Below, in pieces: positions 23,138-33,609 of a stretch of 42,138 nt of DNA. Source of the stretch: Paenirhizobium daejeonense (GTDB lineage: Bacteria > Pseudomonadota > Alphaproteobacteria > Rhizobiales > Rhizobiaceae); contig NZ_JACLAL010000008.1 in NCBI RefSeq assembly GCF_014280875.1, forward strand, positions 1-42,138, read 5' to 3'. The position numbers and the translations under genes are program-made. The notes under the pieces are model-generated. The model had not been told where the DNA came from. It was given only the letters and a program-made list of their open reading frames with translations, and searched no databases. Position 1 is the stretch's first letter. The number at the start of each line of letters is the position of its first letter.

Positions 23138-26100
23138 TTAGAGCAGGAAGTCGTCCTTACTCAGATCAAGTGTACCACGCAGATGCAGCACGAAGTCTGC
23201 GTTTCCGTCACCATCGGTATCACCATAGACATAGGTTTCCGACCGTGTGGTCTCATACCGGAGTTCTCCGGCCTTTTGGGTGAAGCCCTCCGCTCCGATG
23301 AAGCTGAAGCTCTGGTTGCCAGCTGCTCCCGCATTCGCGTCGATGAAAGAGAAGTCGATCAAATCACCTTCGGCTTGCGAGAAGTCGAAGATGGTGTCCG
23401 TTGCCGACTTGTCGATCGACATGTCGCTGACTGACTTGAAGACGAAGACGTCCTGACCAGCTCCACCATACAGACGGTCAATACCGGCTGCGCCATACAG
23501 GATGTCGTTGCCGGTGCCACCCACGAGTGCGTCGTCACCGGCACCCGCGTTGAGATAGTCATCGCCATCACCACCATAGAGCTTGTCGTCGCCGGCTCCA
23601 CCATAAAGCTCGTCGTTGCCGGCGCCACCGTTGAGAAGATCATTGCCATCCTCACCGGCAAGGTAGTCATCGCCGTCGCCGCCGTACAGGGTGTCGTCGC
23701 CGGCTCCACCATAGAGCTTGTCGTTACCGGCACCGCCATCGAGGTGGTCATTGCCTTCGTCGCCCATCAGCAGGTCGTCGCCATCTCCACCATAGAGCCG
23801 GTCGTCGCCGTCGCCACCGTAGAGCTTGTCGTTACCGGCACCGCCGTTGAGGATGTCGTTGCCTTCATCACCCATCAGCAGGTCGTCGCCGTCGCCGCCA
23901 TAGAGCTTGTCGTCACCGTCGCCACCGTAGAGCTTGTCGTTGCCGGCCTCGCCCATGAGCAGGTCATTACCTTCGTCCCCCATCAGCAGATCGTCGCCAT
24001 CGCCACCATGCAGGGTGTCGCTGTCGTCACCACCATAGAGCTTGTCGTCACCGTCACCGCCGTAAAGCTTGTCGCTACCGACCCCACCATAGAGCTCATC
24101 GTTACCGGCTCCGCCGTAGAGAAGGTCATCGCCCGCTCCACCATAAAGCTTGTCATTACCAGCTCCACCATAGAGCTTGTCGTCACCCGCTTCGCCATAG
24201 AGTTCGTCGTTACCGGCTCCGCCATCGAGGTGATCATCACCGTCGTCACCATACAACAAATCATCACCGGCATTACCGTAGATCTTGTCGTTGCCGCCGC
24301 GACCGAAGATGCGCTCGTCACCGTCAGTGCCCTTTAGCACATCCGCGCCCGGAGTGCCTTCGATCGTGCCAATCGGCGCCTTGTCGGCATCGACGACGAG
24401 GCTGACCGTTGCGACATCGGTTCCGCCCTTGCCGTCAGAAACGGTGTAGCTGAACTGCGCGACACCGTGGAAACCGAGAGCCGGCTTGAAGACGATGTTG
24501 CCGTTACTGTCTAGCTCAACGGTACCGCCGGTAATGGCTTCAACCGAGCTGATGACGAGGGCATCGGCATTGGCATCACTGTCGTTTGCCAGCAGGGCCG
24601 CAGCGGCGATCAGAAGCGCGGCACCGAAACCGGTACGGAAGCCTTCGTCATCGCCGGCAACCGGCGCGGTATTCGGCTCAGACGGAACGTTGTCCAGGCT
24701 GACGACGGTCACGTTGTCGAATGACAGACCGGCATTGCCCCAGGAGAACAGACCGACAGTGCCCTTTTGAACCGCATGGCTTTCGATGGCGTAGGAGAAG
24801 ATCTGGTTGCCGTCGATCCATGTCTGGATTTTGCCGTCCTTCACCTCGACGCGGAACTGGAATTCCTTGTTGCTGGTGTAGCGGGCCGGGATCTGGGTGA
24901 GGTACTTTTCGACCCCGTCCTTCACCTCGATCAGCTGGAACAGGCTGGTGCCATTCTGGGCGTCAAGCTCGATCTTGTAGTAGTTCTTGGCATCCTGATA
25001 GTGGACGAGAATGCCGACGGCGCCGTTGTCGGGGGTCTTCACCGTGGTTTCCACGGCGTAGTTGGTCCATTCCTTGGCCGCCTCATCGGAAATCAGCGCG
25101 TAGGTTCCCTTGCGCAGCACGTTTGTGCCATCGCCAAGCGGCGACCAGCCCTTCTGCCAGTCATCACTTGCATCAGCGGAAGTCCACTTCAGCTCCTTGC
25201 TGCTGACATCGGAAAGCTGAACCAGCTTGCCATCGACAACCTTCCAGTCCCCGTACTTTCCACCTTCACCAACACCGTTTTTCTCGCCCTCATCGACTAT
25301 GGTCCAGCGGCTGGCGAAATTCGCATCCGAGAAGTCATCGCTGAAGAGAATGCGTTCCTTGGAAACGGCATCGACCGTGACCGTATCGCGGGAAACCTTG
25401 CCAGCGCTATCGGTGATTTCGAGCGTCACAACCTGATCGCCGGAAGCCGAAAGGGTAATGTCGGCCGTTGCGCCGGTGGCAAGTTCGTTGCCGTTACTGT
25501 CGAGCCAGCGCCAGGAGACGATATCGTTCTGTCCATAGCTGTCACCGGCGTTCAGATGAACCGTGACCTGACCGTCATGATCCCGATCCAGAGCCTCGAC
25601 ATCACGGCCGGCATGGGCCTTCAGGTCGAGCGCACCGACGAAGACATCATCGAACTGCGAGGACTTCTGGTTGGCGGAGTAGAAGCCGATGGAGCCGCCG
25701 GAAAGCGGGTTGCTGTCGACGACCGTGCCAAACACCGACTGTCCATCGAGATAGACGCGGATCTCGCCATCCTTGACAGCGATTTCCAGGCCGGCGTCAC
25801 GCGCCCACGGGCTGCCAGCATTGGTCGTTGCGAGAACCGTTGCAACCCCGTCCTTGACGCGGACGAGTTCGCGGGTGTTGTTCGCCGAGTTGAAGGTCAC
25901 ACGATAGAAGTTGCCCGCATCCTTATAGTAGAAGACGGCACCGATCGTATCCTGATCGGTGGATTTCATCGTGACCTCATACCGATAGTTCTGCCAGTTC
26001 TGAGATCCCTCGCCGGACCAGACCAGGATATTTTCACCGGAATTCGAGCCTTCATAGACGCGGCCTTCGGGATCGGCCTCGACTTCAGCGCCATCGACGC

Positions 26101-29100
26101 GCTGGGCATAGCTGCCCTTGACCATGTAGTTGCCGGTCAGGCTTGACGTCGCACCAACCGTCGTCTTCACGTTGCCGAAGTCGTCTGTGACATTCTCGCC
26201 GGAGAAATCAAGCTGGAAGCTGATATCGGACGGCGCTTCGTCCACGATGCCACCCGCCTTCACGCCCCCGAGGTCGGCGATCTCTGTGCCGGACATCACC
26301 TTGTCGGTGAACAGGACGCTGGAGACATAGACGTCGCGGGTTTCGCCGTCTTCATCCGTAAACAGCAGAAGGCCCTTGGACAGATCGATATCGTAGCGGT
26401 CGGCATTGCCGGAAGACTGCGTCGTCGTTCCAACCAGATTGCCATCGATGTACTTCGAAATCAGGACATTCTCACCCTGGCGCTGGATCGTGAAGGCGAT
26501 GCGATGCCATGCATTGTAAGTGACGCTGCCTTCGTAATCGCTGGCAATACCGATCCCACCATTGCCGTTGACGAACAGTTCGCCATCGGACTGGTTCTTG
26601 GTGTCGGACTGGAGCAAGGACAGCCACCCACCCGGACCGCCGGGGATGAGAAGGTCGTAAACCAGCGTGTATTCCTTCACGATCGTGCCTTCAGGCACGG
26701 GCTGGTTCACTTCCACCTTGAACATCTGGGTCGGGCTGAGAGCGCCGAGCTTGGTGACGTTGGCAGCTTCGCCTTCGGAAGGCTGAGGCTCCGTCGGGGT
26801 CGTCGTGCCGCCACCGGTCTCGGGGCCTTCGAGCGGAACGCCCACCTTGACATCGGTTGTCGGCGTCACGGTAACGCCGCCATGCGGTGCAAGGCTGCCT
26901 TCGCCGTCAACGGTGGTGAAGCCGCTTTCATCGGCAATAATCTGCGTGCCGGTCGTGCCCTCGGGCAGAGCAATCCCGCCCTTGGAGACGCCGCCGAGCG
27001 ATGCGACGTCGTCAGCTGTCAATACCTTGTCGGCAACCGTTACGGCAGACACGACAACCGGAGCGGTTTCGCCGTCTTCATCGGCAAACAACAGGATGCC
27101 ATTGTCCGTATCGAGCGAATAGCGATCGTCGGCAACGCGGGACTGGCGGCCGATCTCGACGCCATCGACATACTTGACGATCGTGACGTTACCATCCTTG
27201 ACCTCATAGGTCAGAATGATGCGGTGCCACTGGTTGAGCGAGATATTGCCCTGATAGACGCTCATCGTTCCAAGCGAAGCGGAATTGCCCGAAACCTTGA
27301 AGAACATGTCGGCGTCGGTGGTGTTTTCGATGCCGCTCTGGATCAGGGAGATATAGCTCTTCGCCGTGCCGGACGGGATCATCATGTCGAAGGCAAGGCT
27401 GTAGGATTTCGTCAACGCACCCTCTGCATCACCGAAACCGGCTTTCAACAGCAGGCCTTCCGTACCGGTCGTTGCCGAAACGAGAACCGCATCCATTGCA
27501 TCTGCCGGATCGGTAGGGGTCGTGGGTTCTTCCGGTTCCTCAGGCGTCGTCGGGTCGGTCGGAACCGTTTCGCCCGGGAACGGCGCAATGCCGAAATCCG
27601 TCGTCGAACCGTGAGTGATGTTGACTGCACCGCTGTTGTTGCCGGTCGTCCAGCCATCTGCATTGCCGTCGTTGAAATTATCGACCAGCAGCGTCTCATC
27701 GTTACGCACGATGATCATAACGTCGTCGCTGGACTTCGCACCGGTGGAATCGGTGACCGTAAGCGTCAGGTGGTGACGGCCAGCGGAGAGATCGACCGAC
27801 GGAGTGGCACCGGTGGCGACGACGTTGCCGTCTGCATCCGTCCAGACATAGGTCAGGTCTGCATCATTGGCCGGATTGGCCGCACGGCCTTCCAGTGTGA
27901 CAGCCCCGCCGCCATTACCTTCAACGGTCACGTAGAGGTCATTGCCGGCCTTAGCGATGGCATGGAGTTCGGGAGCCGAGGTATCGATCTGCAGGATTTC
28001 TTCCTGGCCGCGGTAGGGGCCGCTCAGCGTATCACGATCCAGATCTTCGCCACGATCGTTGGTCAGGTATTTGTCCTGAAGCGCGAAGTAGGTCGAGGTG
28101 TAGACCTGTCCATTGTCCGGATCGATCGTCAGCAGGCGGATGGCGCCCGAGCCACCGTTTCCGTCCTGGATCTCATTGGCAACGCCGTTCTGGTAGTTCA
28201 CCAGCATCTGGTAAACAGGGTTGCCGAATTCGTCGTAGGAGACGAGCGTTTCTGCGCCGTCACCGAAGATGTGGCCAGAGAAGGTGAAGCTCACGTTCGA
28301 GTAGGGCTGTACCAGTTCGCGATAAATCGTTTCCCCATCATTGGCGCCTTCGGGCAGCTTGCCAAGACCGTAATCGTAGCCTGCGCCTTCGCCGTAAAGC
28401 GGGCCGCCGGTGGAGTCATGACGGCCAGCCCAATTCATGTAGGCATGGGTCGTCAGCATGACGCGGTGGTCGAGATGGCCCTCGATGACTTCCTTGGCCC
28501 AGCGGAGAACGTCGTCCGAAGGCCCGAACTCAATGCTCAGCGCGAGCCACTTCGTGCCATCCGGCGCGGTGAAGGTGTGGTAGTTGTTGGGCGCGCGGTC
28601 GGGCTCCATGTCATAGACACCGCCGAAGGTATCGCTGATTTCCGCCTGATGTTCCGGCGAATAGTAATAGTCCATGCCCGTCGTGGTGTGCGTACCAGCC
28701 GAGCCACCGACGCCTTGGTCATGGTTGCCCGCCGTCAACGAATAGGGGATCTTTCCGTTCAGGATGGACAAGGCCTGCGTGACGTTCTGCCACTGTTGGT
28801 CGGTAGCATTGGCGGTTACGTCGCCCACGTGGGTCACGAACTGAATGCTGAGACTGTCCTTGTTCTCGACCAGCCATTGGGTCATTTTGGCAAGGGTCGG
28901 AGCGCCAGTCTCATAGGAATAGTCCTGAGTGTCGGGGAGAACTGCGATCGTGTAGGAGTTCTCGCCGGCAACACGAACGCGCACGCTGTCGGTCACGCTC
29001 TGACCGTTGCTGTCCGTCGCGGTGATCTTAAGATCGGTGTAACCGAGCGCGTCGCTATAGTCGATTGTAAGCTGACCGTCCTCAATCGAGACATCGGCGA

Positions 29101-29230
29101 TGCTCGGATCGCTGCTGGAAACGGTATAGGTCAGGCCACTGCCGGAAAAAACGGTACCGAGATCGATAACCCGATCTTCCGCACCTTTTTTCGCAATGTA
29201 ATCAAGAATTTTGTTCGTGATCGCAGTCAT
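23138..29230 (-). CDS. Secreted RTX metallophosphoesterase with lectin-like modules
   Basis: Protein of 2030 aa. An Ig/cadherin-like start (1-90) precedes a calcineurin-like metallophosphoesterase (about 92-410) with LPDTQ (D100), [21 protein letters not shown] and FSGHIFG. Next are a PKD-like domain, two related LamG-like modules (about 577-754 and 824-994), two DUF1080-like modules with a PKD-like domain between (about 997-1515), and a cadherin-like VCBS domain (about 1521-1615). RTX nonapeptides (GGxGxDxLx) span about 1626-1924. The C-terminus (VFVFKSVSD to [10 protein letters not shown]) resembles type I secretion signals and there is no Sec signal. AGAGGA before 29230 sets the start. A matching type I exporter lies next door, so an extracellular phosphatase, nuclease or phosphodiesterase binding polysaccharide is the likely role. 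Confidence 0.85.
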   Translation of the reverse strand: MTAITNKILDYIAKKGAEDRVIDLGTVFSGSGLTYTVSSSDPSIADVSIEDGQLTIDYSDALGYTDLKITATDSNGQSVTDSVRVRVAGENSYTIAVLPDTQDYSYETGAPTLAKMTQWLVENKDSLSIQFVTHVGDVTANATDQQWQNVTQALSILNGKIPYSLTAGNHDQGVGGSAGTHTTTGMDYYYSPEHQAEISDTFGGVYDMEPDRAPNNYHTFTAPDGTKWLALSIEFGPSDDVLRWAKEVIEGHLDHRVMLTTHAYMNWAGRHDSTGGPLYGEGAGYDYGLGKLPEGANDGETIYRELVQPYSNVSFTFSGHIFGDGAETLVSYDEFGNPVYQMLVNYQNGVANEIQDGNGGSGAIRLLTIDPDNGQVYTSTYFALQDKYLTNDRGEDLDRDTLSGPYRGQEEILQIDTSAPELHAIAKAGNDLYVTVEGNGGGAVTLEGRAANPANDADLTYVWTDADGNVVATGATPSVDLSAGRHHLTLTVTDSTGAKSSDDVMIIVRNDETLLVDNFNDGNADGWTTGNNSGAVNITHGSTTDFGIAPFPGETVPTDPTTPEEPEEPTTPTDPADAMDAVLVSATTGTEGLLLKAGFGDAEGALTKSYSLAFDMMIPSGTAKSYISLIQSGIENTTDADMFFKVSGNSASLGTMSVYQGNISLNQWHRIILTYEVKDGNVTIVKYVDGVEIGRQSRVADDRYSLDTDNGILLFADEDGETAPVVVSAVTVADKVLTADDVASLGGVSKGGIALPEGTTGTQIIADESGFTTVDGEGSLAPHGGVTVTPTTDVKVGVPLEGPETGGGTTTPTEPQPSEGEAANVTKLGALSPTQMFKVEVNQPVPEGTIVKEYTLVYDLLIPGGPGGWLSLLQSDTKNQSDGELFVNGNGGIGIASDYEGSVTYNAWHRIAFTIQRQGENVLISKYIDGNLVGTTTQSSGNADRYDIDLSKGLLLFTDEDGETRDVYVSSVLFTDKVMSGTEIADLGGVKAGGIVDEAPSDISFQLDFSGENVTDDFGNVKTTVGATSSLTGNYMVKGSYAQRVDGAEVEADPEGRVYEGSNSGENILVWSGEGSQNWQNYRYEVTMKSTDQDTIGAVFYYKDAGNFYRVTFNSANNTRELVRVKDGVATVLATTNAGSPWARDAGLEIAVKDGEIRVYLDGQSVFGTVVDSNPLSGGSIGFYSANQKSSQFDDVFVGALDLKAHAGRDVEALDRDHDGQVTVHLNAGDSYGQNDIVSWRWLDSNGNELATGATADITLSASGDQVVTLEITDSAGKVSRDTVTVDAVSKERILFSDDFSDANFASRWTIVDEGEKNGVGEGGKYGDWKVVDGKLVQLSDVSSKELKWTSADASDDWQKGWSPLGDGTNVLRKGTYALISDEAAKEWTNYAVETTVKTPDNGAVGILVHYQDAKNYYKIELDAQNGTSLFQLIEVKDGVEKYLTQIPARYTSNKEFQFRVEVKDGKIQTWIDGNQIFSYAIESHAVQKGTVGLFSWGNAGLSFDNVTVVSLDNVPSEPNTAPVAGDDEGFRTGFGAALLIAAAALLANDSDANADALVISSVEAITGGTVELDSNGNIVFKPALGFHGVAQFSYTVSDGKGGTDVATVSLVVDADKAPIGTIEGTPGADVLKGTDGDERIFGRGGNDKIYGNAGDDLLYGDDGDDHLDGGAGNDELYGEAGDDKLYGGAGNDKLYGGAGDDLLYGGAGNDELYGGVGSDKLYGGDGDDKLYGGDDSDTLHGGDGDDLLMGDEGNDLLMGEAGNDKLYGGDGDDKLYGGDGDDLLMGDEGNDILNGGAGNDKLYGGDGDDRLYGGDGDDLLMGDEGNDHLDGGAGNDKLYGGAGDDTLYGGDGDDYLAGEDGNDLLNGGAGNDELYGGAGDDKLYGGDGDDYLNAGAGDDALVGGTGNDILYGAAGIDRLYGGAGQDVFVFKSVSDMSIDKSATDTIFDFSQAEGDLIDFSFIDANAGAAGNQSFSFIGAEGFTQKAGELRYETTRSETYVYGDTDGDGNADFVLHLRGTLDLSKDDFLL
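23465..24345 (-). repeat. Tandem RTX (GGxGxDxLx) repeat tract
   Basis: About thirty 27-bp repeats encode Ca2+-binding nonapeptides such as [17 protein letters not shown]. Several DNA-level blocks are nearly identical (the LLMGDEGND unit recurs), showing recent internal amplification. This is protein-coding repeat, not CRISPR. Confidence 0.9.
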
Positions 29231-29338
29231 GGGGATTCCTCTTCGCAAGAACCGATAAAAGCTATGGAAAGGGAATATTGCGCGCCTCAAGGCCACGTAA
29301 TTTCCCTCGCTTTCCGGACTGACGGACTAGGTAGGCTG

Positions 29339-29449
29339 CGTGACAAACGTGTGAAAAATACCTTTTCTTAACTATTGAAAATGCCAACGCCCGGTATTGA
29401 GAATTTCAATCGCTCGGCGCGTTCGAAACGTCACAAACATGAAAAATAC
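29339..29449. repeat. Paired similar motifs in the RTX/LysR divergent gap
   Basis: Two related stretches, 29339-29361 and 29429-29449, both read CGT-S-ACAAAC followed by GAAAAATAC, about 90 bp apart in the same orientation. They lie between the RTX gene and the LysR gene and are plausible sites for the LysR protein. Confidence 0.4.
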
Positions 29450-29516
29450 AACGCCTATAGATCGCCCATCATTTTGGGGGAAGCCCTCTGCCGTGAAGTA
29501 AAAGAGAAGAGTTCCA

Positions 29517-30398
29517 TTGTCCGTTACACAGCTGCGCGCTTTCCATTATGTCGCCATGGCAGGCGGATACTCGCAAGCGGCAAGGGAGATATCCATCAGC
29601 CAGTCGACGCTGTCCGCACAGGTGCGTCAACTCGAGGCTTCCTCGGGCCTTTCGCTGTTCGAACGCACTCCTCGTGGCGTTATCCTGACGCCCGACGGCC
29701 GCGCGCTCTATAACATCACCTCGCGCCTGTTTGCCGCGCTTGGACAGGCAACGAATCTTCTGAAATCACAACGCAGCGGCGCCGGACGGTTGCGCGTCTG
29801 TGCCGACGGCGTCACCCACGCGCTGCCTATCCTGGCGAGACTGCGCGAACGGCGGCCGGAGCTGAATTTCCAGCTCGTCATCCAGAATTCCGACCGCGTC
29901 GTAGAACACCTCCTGCAGCAGCAGGCCGATGTCGGGATCAGCGCCAACCCGCTGCGCGACGAGCGCCTTTACGTCAGGCCGCTCATCAATCTGCGGATCG
30001 GCGCCTTCGTTCCCAAGACCCATCCCTGGGCCGAACGCCAGCATATAGACATGGCCGACTTGATGAACTGCCCCTTCGTTTTACGGGAGCAGGGATCGCG
30101 CACCAGGGCGGTCTTCGAGGAAAACCTCGCGGAACACAACATCCGTCTTGGTCCTGTCCTTGAAGTCACAAGTCGCGAAGGCGTACGTGAAGCCGTGGCC
30201 AACGGCTTCGGAGTGGGTGTGATCGTCGATACCGAATTCGGTTACGATAGCCGGCTGCATTATTTGCCGATCCGCGATGCGGCAATCATGATCAAGGAAC
30301 ACCTCATCTGTCTGGAAGAGCGGCGGCGACAGCCGATGATCGCCGACTTCATCACCTGCGCCACCGAAATGTTCGGCTCCTCGACACAGACCACCTGA
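29517..30398 (+). CDS. LysR-family transcriptional regulator
   Basis: Regulator of 293 aa. The N-terminal winged helix (about 3-62) has GGYSQAAREISISQSTLSAQ and VRQLEASSGLSLFERTPRGV. The substrate-binding-like effector domain spans about 90-285. A TTG start at 29517 is chosen because it begins exactly at the family's N-terminus and GAGAAGAG lies upstream; no ATG gives a full HTH. It is divergent from the RTX gene and 45 bp before the secretion ATPase, so it probably controls export and substrate. The ligand is unknown. Confidence 0.85.
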   Translation: MSVTQLRAFHYVAMAGGYSQAAREISISQSTLSAQVRQLEASSGLSLFERTPRGVILTPDGRALYNITSRLFAALGQATNLLKSQRSGAGRLRVCADGVTHALPILARLRERRPELNFQLVIQNSDRVVEHLLQQQADVGISANPLRDERLYVRPLINLRIGAFVPKTHPWAERQHIDMADLMNCPFVLREQGSRTRAVFEENLAEHNIRLGPVLEVTSREGVREAVANGFGVGVIVDTEFGYDSRLHYLPIRDAAIMIKEHLICLEERRRQPMIADFITCATEMFGSSTQTT

Positions 30399-30443
30399 AG
30401 CGCATGACGCGCTACAGATCATCAAACTTGTGAGATTTTCATC

Positions 30444-32156
30444 ATGCGTTCCACACCCGGCGTCAGCGAACTCAGAAAGGCCTTGAGAAAAAGCGCCACG
30501 GGCTTCCTAGCCATCGGTATTTTCAGCTTTTTTGCAAACCTGCTCGTCTTTACCGGCCCGCTTTATATGATGCAGGTCTATGACCGGGTGCTCTCGTCCC
30601 GTTCCGAGGCAACGCTGGTTGCGCTGACGGGGCTGATTGCGGGTCTTTACTTCGTCATGGGCGTTCTCGATCACGTGCGCGCTCGTGTTGCAGCCCGCAT
30701 CGGCGCCCGCTTTCAAGCGACTTTCGATAAGCGCGTATTCAACGCCGTTCTCGATCGCAACACGCTAGAAGCCCGCGGCGTCTCCGGGACGAGCGGCATG
30801 CGCGACCTCGATGCGATACAGAAGATGCTGTCGTCGCCGGCCGTCTTCACCTTCTTCGACATTCCCTGGACGCCGCTCTTCGTGCTGGTGATCTTCTCCT
30901 TTCACCCCTGGATGGGCGTGCTCGGCCTCGCTGGCGGCCTCGTTCTGGTCGCGCTGACCTGGCTCAACCAGAACGGCACCAAGGAGCAGCAGGACAGGGC
31001 CATGGTCGCCGGGCGAATGAGCGAGGAGATGACCCAGACGCTCCAGAAGGAAAACGAAACTGTGCGCGCCCTTGGAATGCGCGGAGCCGTTGCGGACCGT
31101 TGGGAAAACCTGCGTATGCGCGCGCTCGACGCCAACATCGGCTATTCCGACAAGAACGGCTTCTACTCAGTCGCGTCCAAGACCTTCAGGACGTTCTTCC
31201 AGTCCGGTATCCTTGCGCTCGGCGCGTGGCTGGTTCTGAGCAACGAGATCACCTCCGGCGCAATGCTGGCGAGTTCCATCATCATTGGCCGGGCACTCGC
31301 GCCCATCGAGGGAGCGATCGGCCATTGGGCGCTCCTGCAACGCGCCGTCAAAGGCTGGCGTCAACTGTCCGAGCTTCTGGCACGCATGCCTGCCGAGGAA
31401 ATTCGCACGACGCTGCCGAAACCGCGTGCCGTTCTCGATGTCGAACAGGTCACCGTCACTCCTCCGGGTGAAAAGGTTGCGACCCTCCGCCTGCTGAGCT
31501 TCTCGTTGCAGCCCGGTCAGGCTCTCGGCGTCATCGGGCAAAGCGCCTCTGGTAAATCGACGCTCGCGCGTCTCCTGACCGGTATCTGGCTGCCGGCCGG
31601 TGGCAAGGTGCGTCTGGACGGCGCATCGCTCGAGCAATATGGCAGCGACGGCCTCGGCGAGCACATCGGCTACCTGCCGCAAGATGTCGTCCTGTTCGAG
31701 GGAACGATTGCCGAAAACATCGCCCGGATGGAAACGAAACCCGACCCGGCAAAGGTCGTGGAAGCAGCTAAGAAGGCCGGCGCCCATGAACTGATCCTGC
31801 GCCTTCCGGATGGCTATGATACGCGTCTCCCAGCCGTCGGCAGTAAACTCTCCGGCGGTCAGAAGCAACGTATTGCGCTTGCCCGTGCACTCTACGGCGA
31901 TCCGGTTCTGGTCGTTCTGGATGAACCGAACTCCAATCTCGACGCCGATGGTTCCATGGCACTCAACATGGCCATCCGCGGCCTGAAAGCCGACGGCAAG
32001 TCGGTCATCATAATGGCGCATCGTCCCGCCGCGATCGAGGAATGCGATCTGATCCTTATTTTGGAAAACGGCCAGCGCGCTGCCTTCGGTCCGCGCGACG
32101 AAGTGCTGCGTGCCCATCTGCGAAATCATGCTCAGGTGGTGGGAGGCGCAAAATGA
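30444..32156 (+). CDS. Type I secretion ATPase/permease (PrtD type)
   Basis: Fused membrane-ATPase exporter subunit of 570 aa. The transmembrane domain (about 20-300) starts with FLAIGIFSFFANLLVFTGPL and has no C39 peptidase domain, as in PrtD/HasD rather than bacteriocin exporters. The ATPase half has Walker A GQSASGKST (about 363-371), signature LSGGQKQR (about 469-476), Walker B VLVVLDEP and the H-loop IIMAHRP. It overlaps the adaptor gene by 4 bp. Lying beside an RTX protein, its substrate is very probably that protein. Confidence 0.92.
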   Translation: MRSTPGVSELRKALRKSATGFLAIGIFSFFANLLVFTGPLYMMQVYDRVLSSRSEATLVALTGLIAGLYFVMGVLDHVRARVAARIGARFQATFDKRVFNAVLDRNTLEARGVSGTSGMRDLDAIQKMLSSPAVFTFFDIPWTPLFVLVIFSFHPWMGVLGLAGGLVLVALTWLNQNGTKEQQDRAMVAGRMSEEMTQTLQKENETVRALGMRGAVADRWENLRMRALDANIGYSDKNGFYSVASKTFRTFFQSGILALGAWLVLSNEITSGAMLASSIIIGRALAPIEGAIGHWALLQRAVKGWRQLSELLARMPAEEIRTTLPKPRAVLDVEQVTVTPPGEKVATLRLLSFSLQPGQALGVIGQSASGKSTLARLLTGIWLPAGGKVRLDGASLEQYGSDGLGEHIGYLPQDVVLFEGTIAENIARMETKPDPAKVVEAAKKAGAHELILRLPDGYDTRLPAVGSKLSGGQKQRIALARALYGDPVLVVLDEPNSNLDADGSMALNMAIRGLKADGKSVIIMAHRPAAIEECDLILILENGQRAAFGPRDEVLRAHLRNHAQVVGGAK

Positions 32157-33463
32157 ACGCGAAATCAATGAACAATAAATGGAACAGCGGGGCTTACGCG
32201 CTTGTCGGGTATTCCACGATTTTCGTACTGCTCGGTGGCGTCGGAGCTTGGGCAGCCCTGACGCAGCTCAATGGAGCGGTAGTTGCCTCCGGCGTCGTTG
32301 AGGTCGCAAGCAATCGACAGGTGGTCCAGCATCTGACCGGCGGAGTGGTCGGGGAGATACTCGTCAAGGAAGGCAGTGCCGTTCAGGCCGGCGACGTTCT
32401 CATGCGCCTCGACGACACCTTCGACCGCTCGGAGTTGGCAGTCATCGAAGGACAGTTGTTCAGTCTGCTTGGCACCGCGGCGCGCTTGAAGGCCGAACAG
32501 GACGAAAAGACCGAGATCGTTTTCGACCCCGAGTTCCTGGAAACGGCGAAGACACGAGCCGAAGTGGCTGAAATCAGGGACGGACAAATCCGACTGTTGC
32601 AGGTGAGGGCGGAAACCCGCGAAAAGCAGATCGGCCAGCTCAACGAGCGCAAGTCCCAGATTTCGAAACAGAACGAGGGTCTGGCGAGCCGTATCAAAGC
32701 GCTCGACACCCAGTTGAAGTTGACCATCGAGGAACTAGCGACCCAGAGCAGACTGCGTGAAAAGGGGCTGACGATTTCCAGCCGGGTGCTGGAACTTCAA
32801 AGTGACGAAGCCGAAACCCGCGGCGCCATCAGCCAGACGCAATCCTCCATCGCCGAAAATGCGGGCAAGATGGCGGAAATGGAACTGGCCATCCTCAACG
32901 TCCACTCGCAAGTACGAGAGCAAGCCACGACCGAACTGCGCGAGATCGAGGCGAAGATCGCGGAACTACGTGAGAAGCGTAATGCAAAACGCGAAACCCT
33001 GAGCCGCATGGAAATCACTGCGCCGCTTTCCGGCATAGTGCTTGATTTGCAGGTCCACACACTCAGATCCGTCATCCGGCCCGCCGATCCCCTACTATAC
33101 ATTATCCCGCAAAACAGCGATCTGGTGATTGCAACGCAGATACCCCCGTCCGAAATCGATCAGGTCTTCCCTGGCCAGAAAGCCCATTTGCGGTTTGCTA
33201 ATTTCGACAAACGTTCGACACCTGAAATCTTCGGACATGTCAGTAAGGTCGCCGCCGACATTCTGACGGACCAGCGAACCGGCGCGACATATTACAAGGC
33301 AGAAATCAAACCCGATCCGGAAGAATTTCGCAAACTTGGCCAGAATCAGGTCATTCCCGGAATGCCTGTCGCCACCTTCATCCAAACCTCCGAGCGCTCT
33401 CCGCTAGAATACCTGGTTCGACCGATCGCCGACTATTTCTTGAAGGCATTCCGCGAGCGGTAA
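32153..33463 (+). CDS. Type I secretion membrane-fusion protein (HlyD/PrtE type)
   Basis: Periplasmic adaptor of 436 aa joining the inner-membrane ATPase to a TolC-type channel. One N-terminal membrane anchor (YALVGYSTIFVLLGGVGAWA, about 15-35) is followed by a lipoyl half (QHLTGGVVGEILVKEGSAVQ), a long coiled-coil hairpin (about 95-285) and a C-terminal beta-barrel (ITAPLSGIVLDLQVHTLRSV). The ATG at 32153 overlaps the ATPase stop (ATGA). No tolC-like gene is in the window, so the outer-membrane channel must be encoded elsewhere. Confidence 0.92.
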   Translation: MNAKSMNNKWNSGAYALVGYSTIFVLLGGVGAWAALTQLNGAVVASGVVEVASNRQVVQHLTGGVVGEILVKEGSAVQAGDVLMRLDDTFDRSELAVIEGQLFSLLGTAARLKAEQDEKTEIVFDPEFLETAKTRAEVAEIRDGQIRLLQVRAETREKQIGQLNERKSQISKQNEGLASRIKALDTQLKLTIEELATQSRLREKGLTISSRVLELQSDEAETRGAISQTQSSIAENAGKMAEMELAILNVHSQVREQATTELREIEAKIAELREKRNAKRETLSRMEITAPLSGIVLDLQVHTLRSVIRPADPLLYIIPQNSDLVIATQIPPSEIDQVFPGQKAHLRFANFDKRSTPEIFGHVSKVAADILTDQRTGATYYKAEIKPDPEEFRKLGQNQVIPGMPVATFIQTSERSPLEYLVRPIADYFLKAFRER

Positions 33464-33531
33464 TTTACCCGACCCCTATGTCGAACGATCATCTTGATCT
33501 GGAACCTAAGGCAAGCTGAAATAATCTGGAG

Positions 33532-33566
33532 TTTCGGGCTCCCGGTGTAGTCCACCACGCCCGAAA
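33532..33566. terminator. Hairpin between convergent genes
   Basis: TTTCGGGC and GCCCGAAA (8 bp) with A/T-rich flanks (ATAAT before, TTAT after) form a stem usable in either direction, between the secretion adaptor and the phosphotransferase gene. Confidence 0.5.
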
Positions 33567-33609
33567 TTATGGCCGTTCAGCAGGTGCGGTTCATTGGCTC
33601 GGGAGCGCC

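Noticed and set aside
23465..24345. Regular about 27-bp repeats that could suggest a CRISPR array
   Set aside because: The repeats have no unique spacers and translate into RTX calcium-binding nonapeptides within one long protein.
26504..29371. A 955-codon open frame on the + strand
   Set aside because: It runs antisense through the RTX-protein gene, where biased codon use keeps the opposite strand open. It has no family motifs or ribosome-binding site, whereas the minus-strand reading has complete domains.
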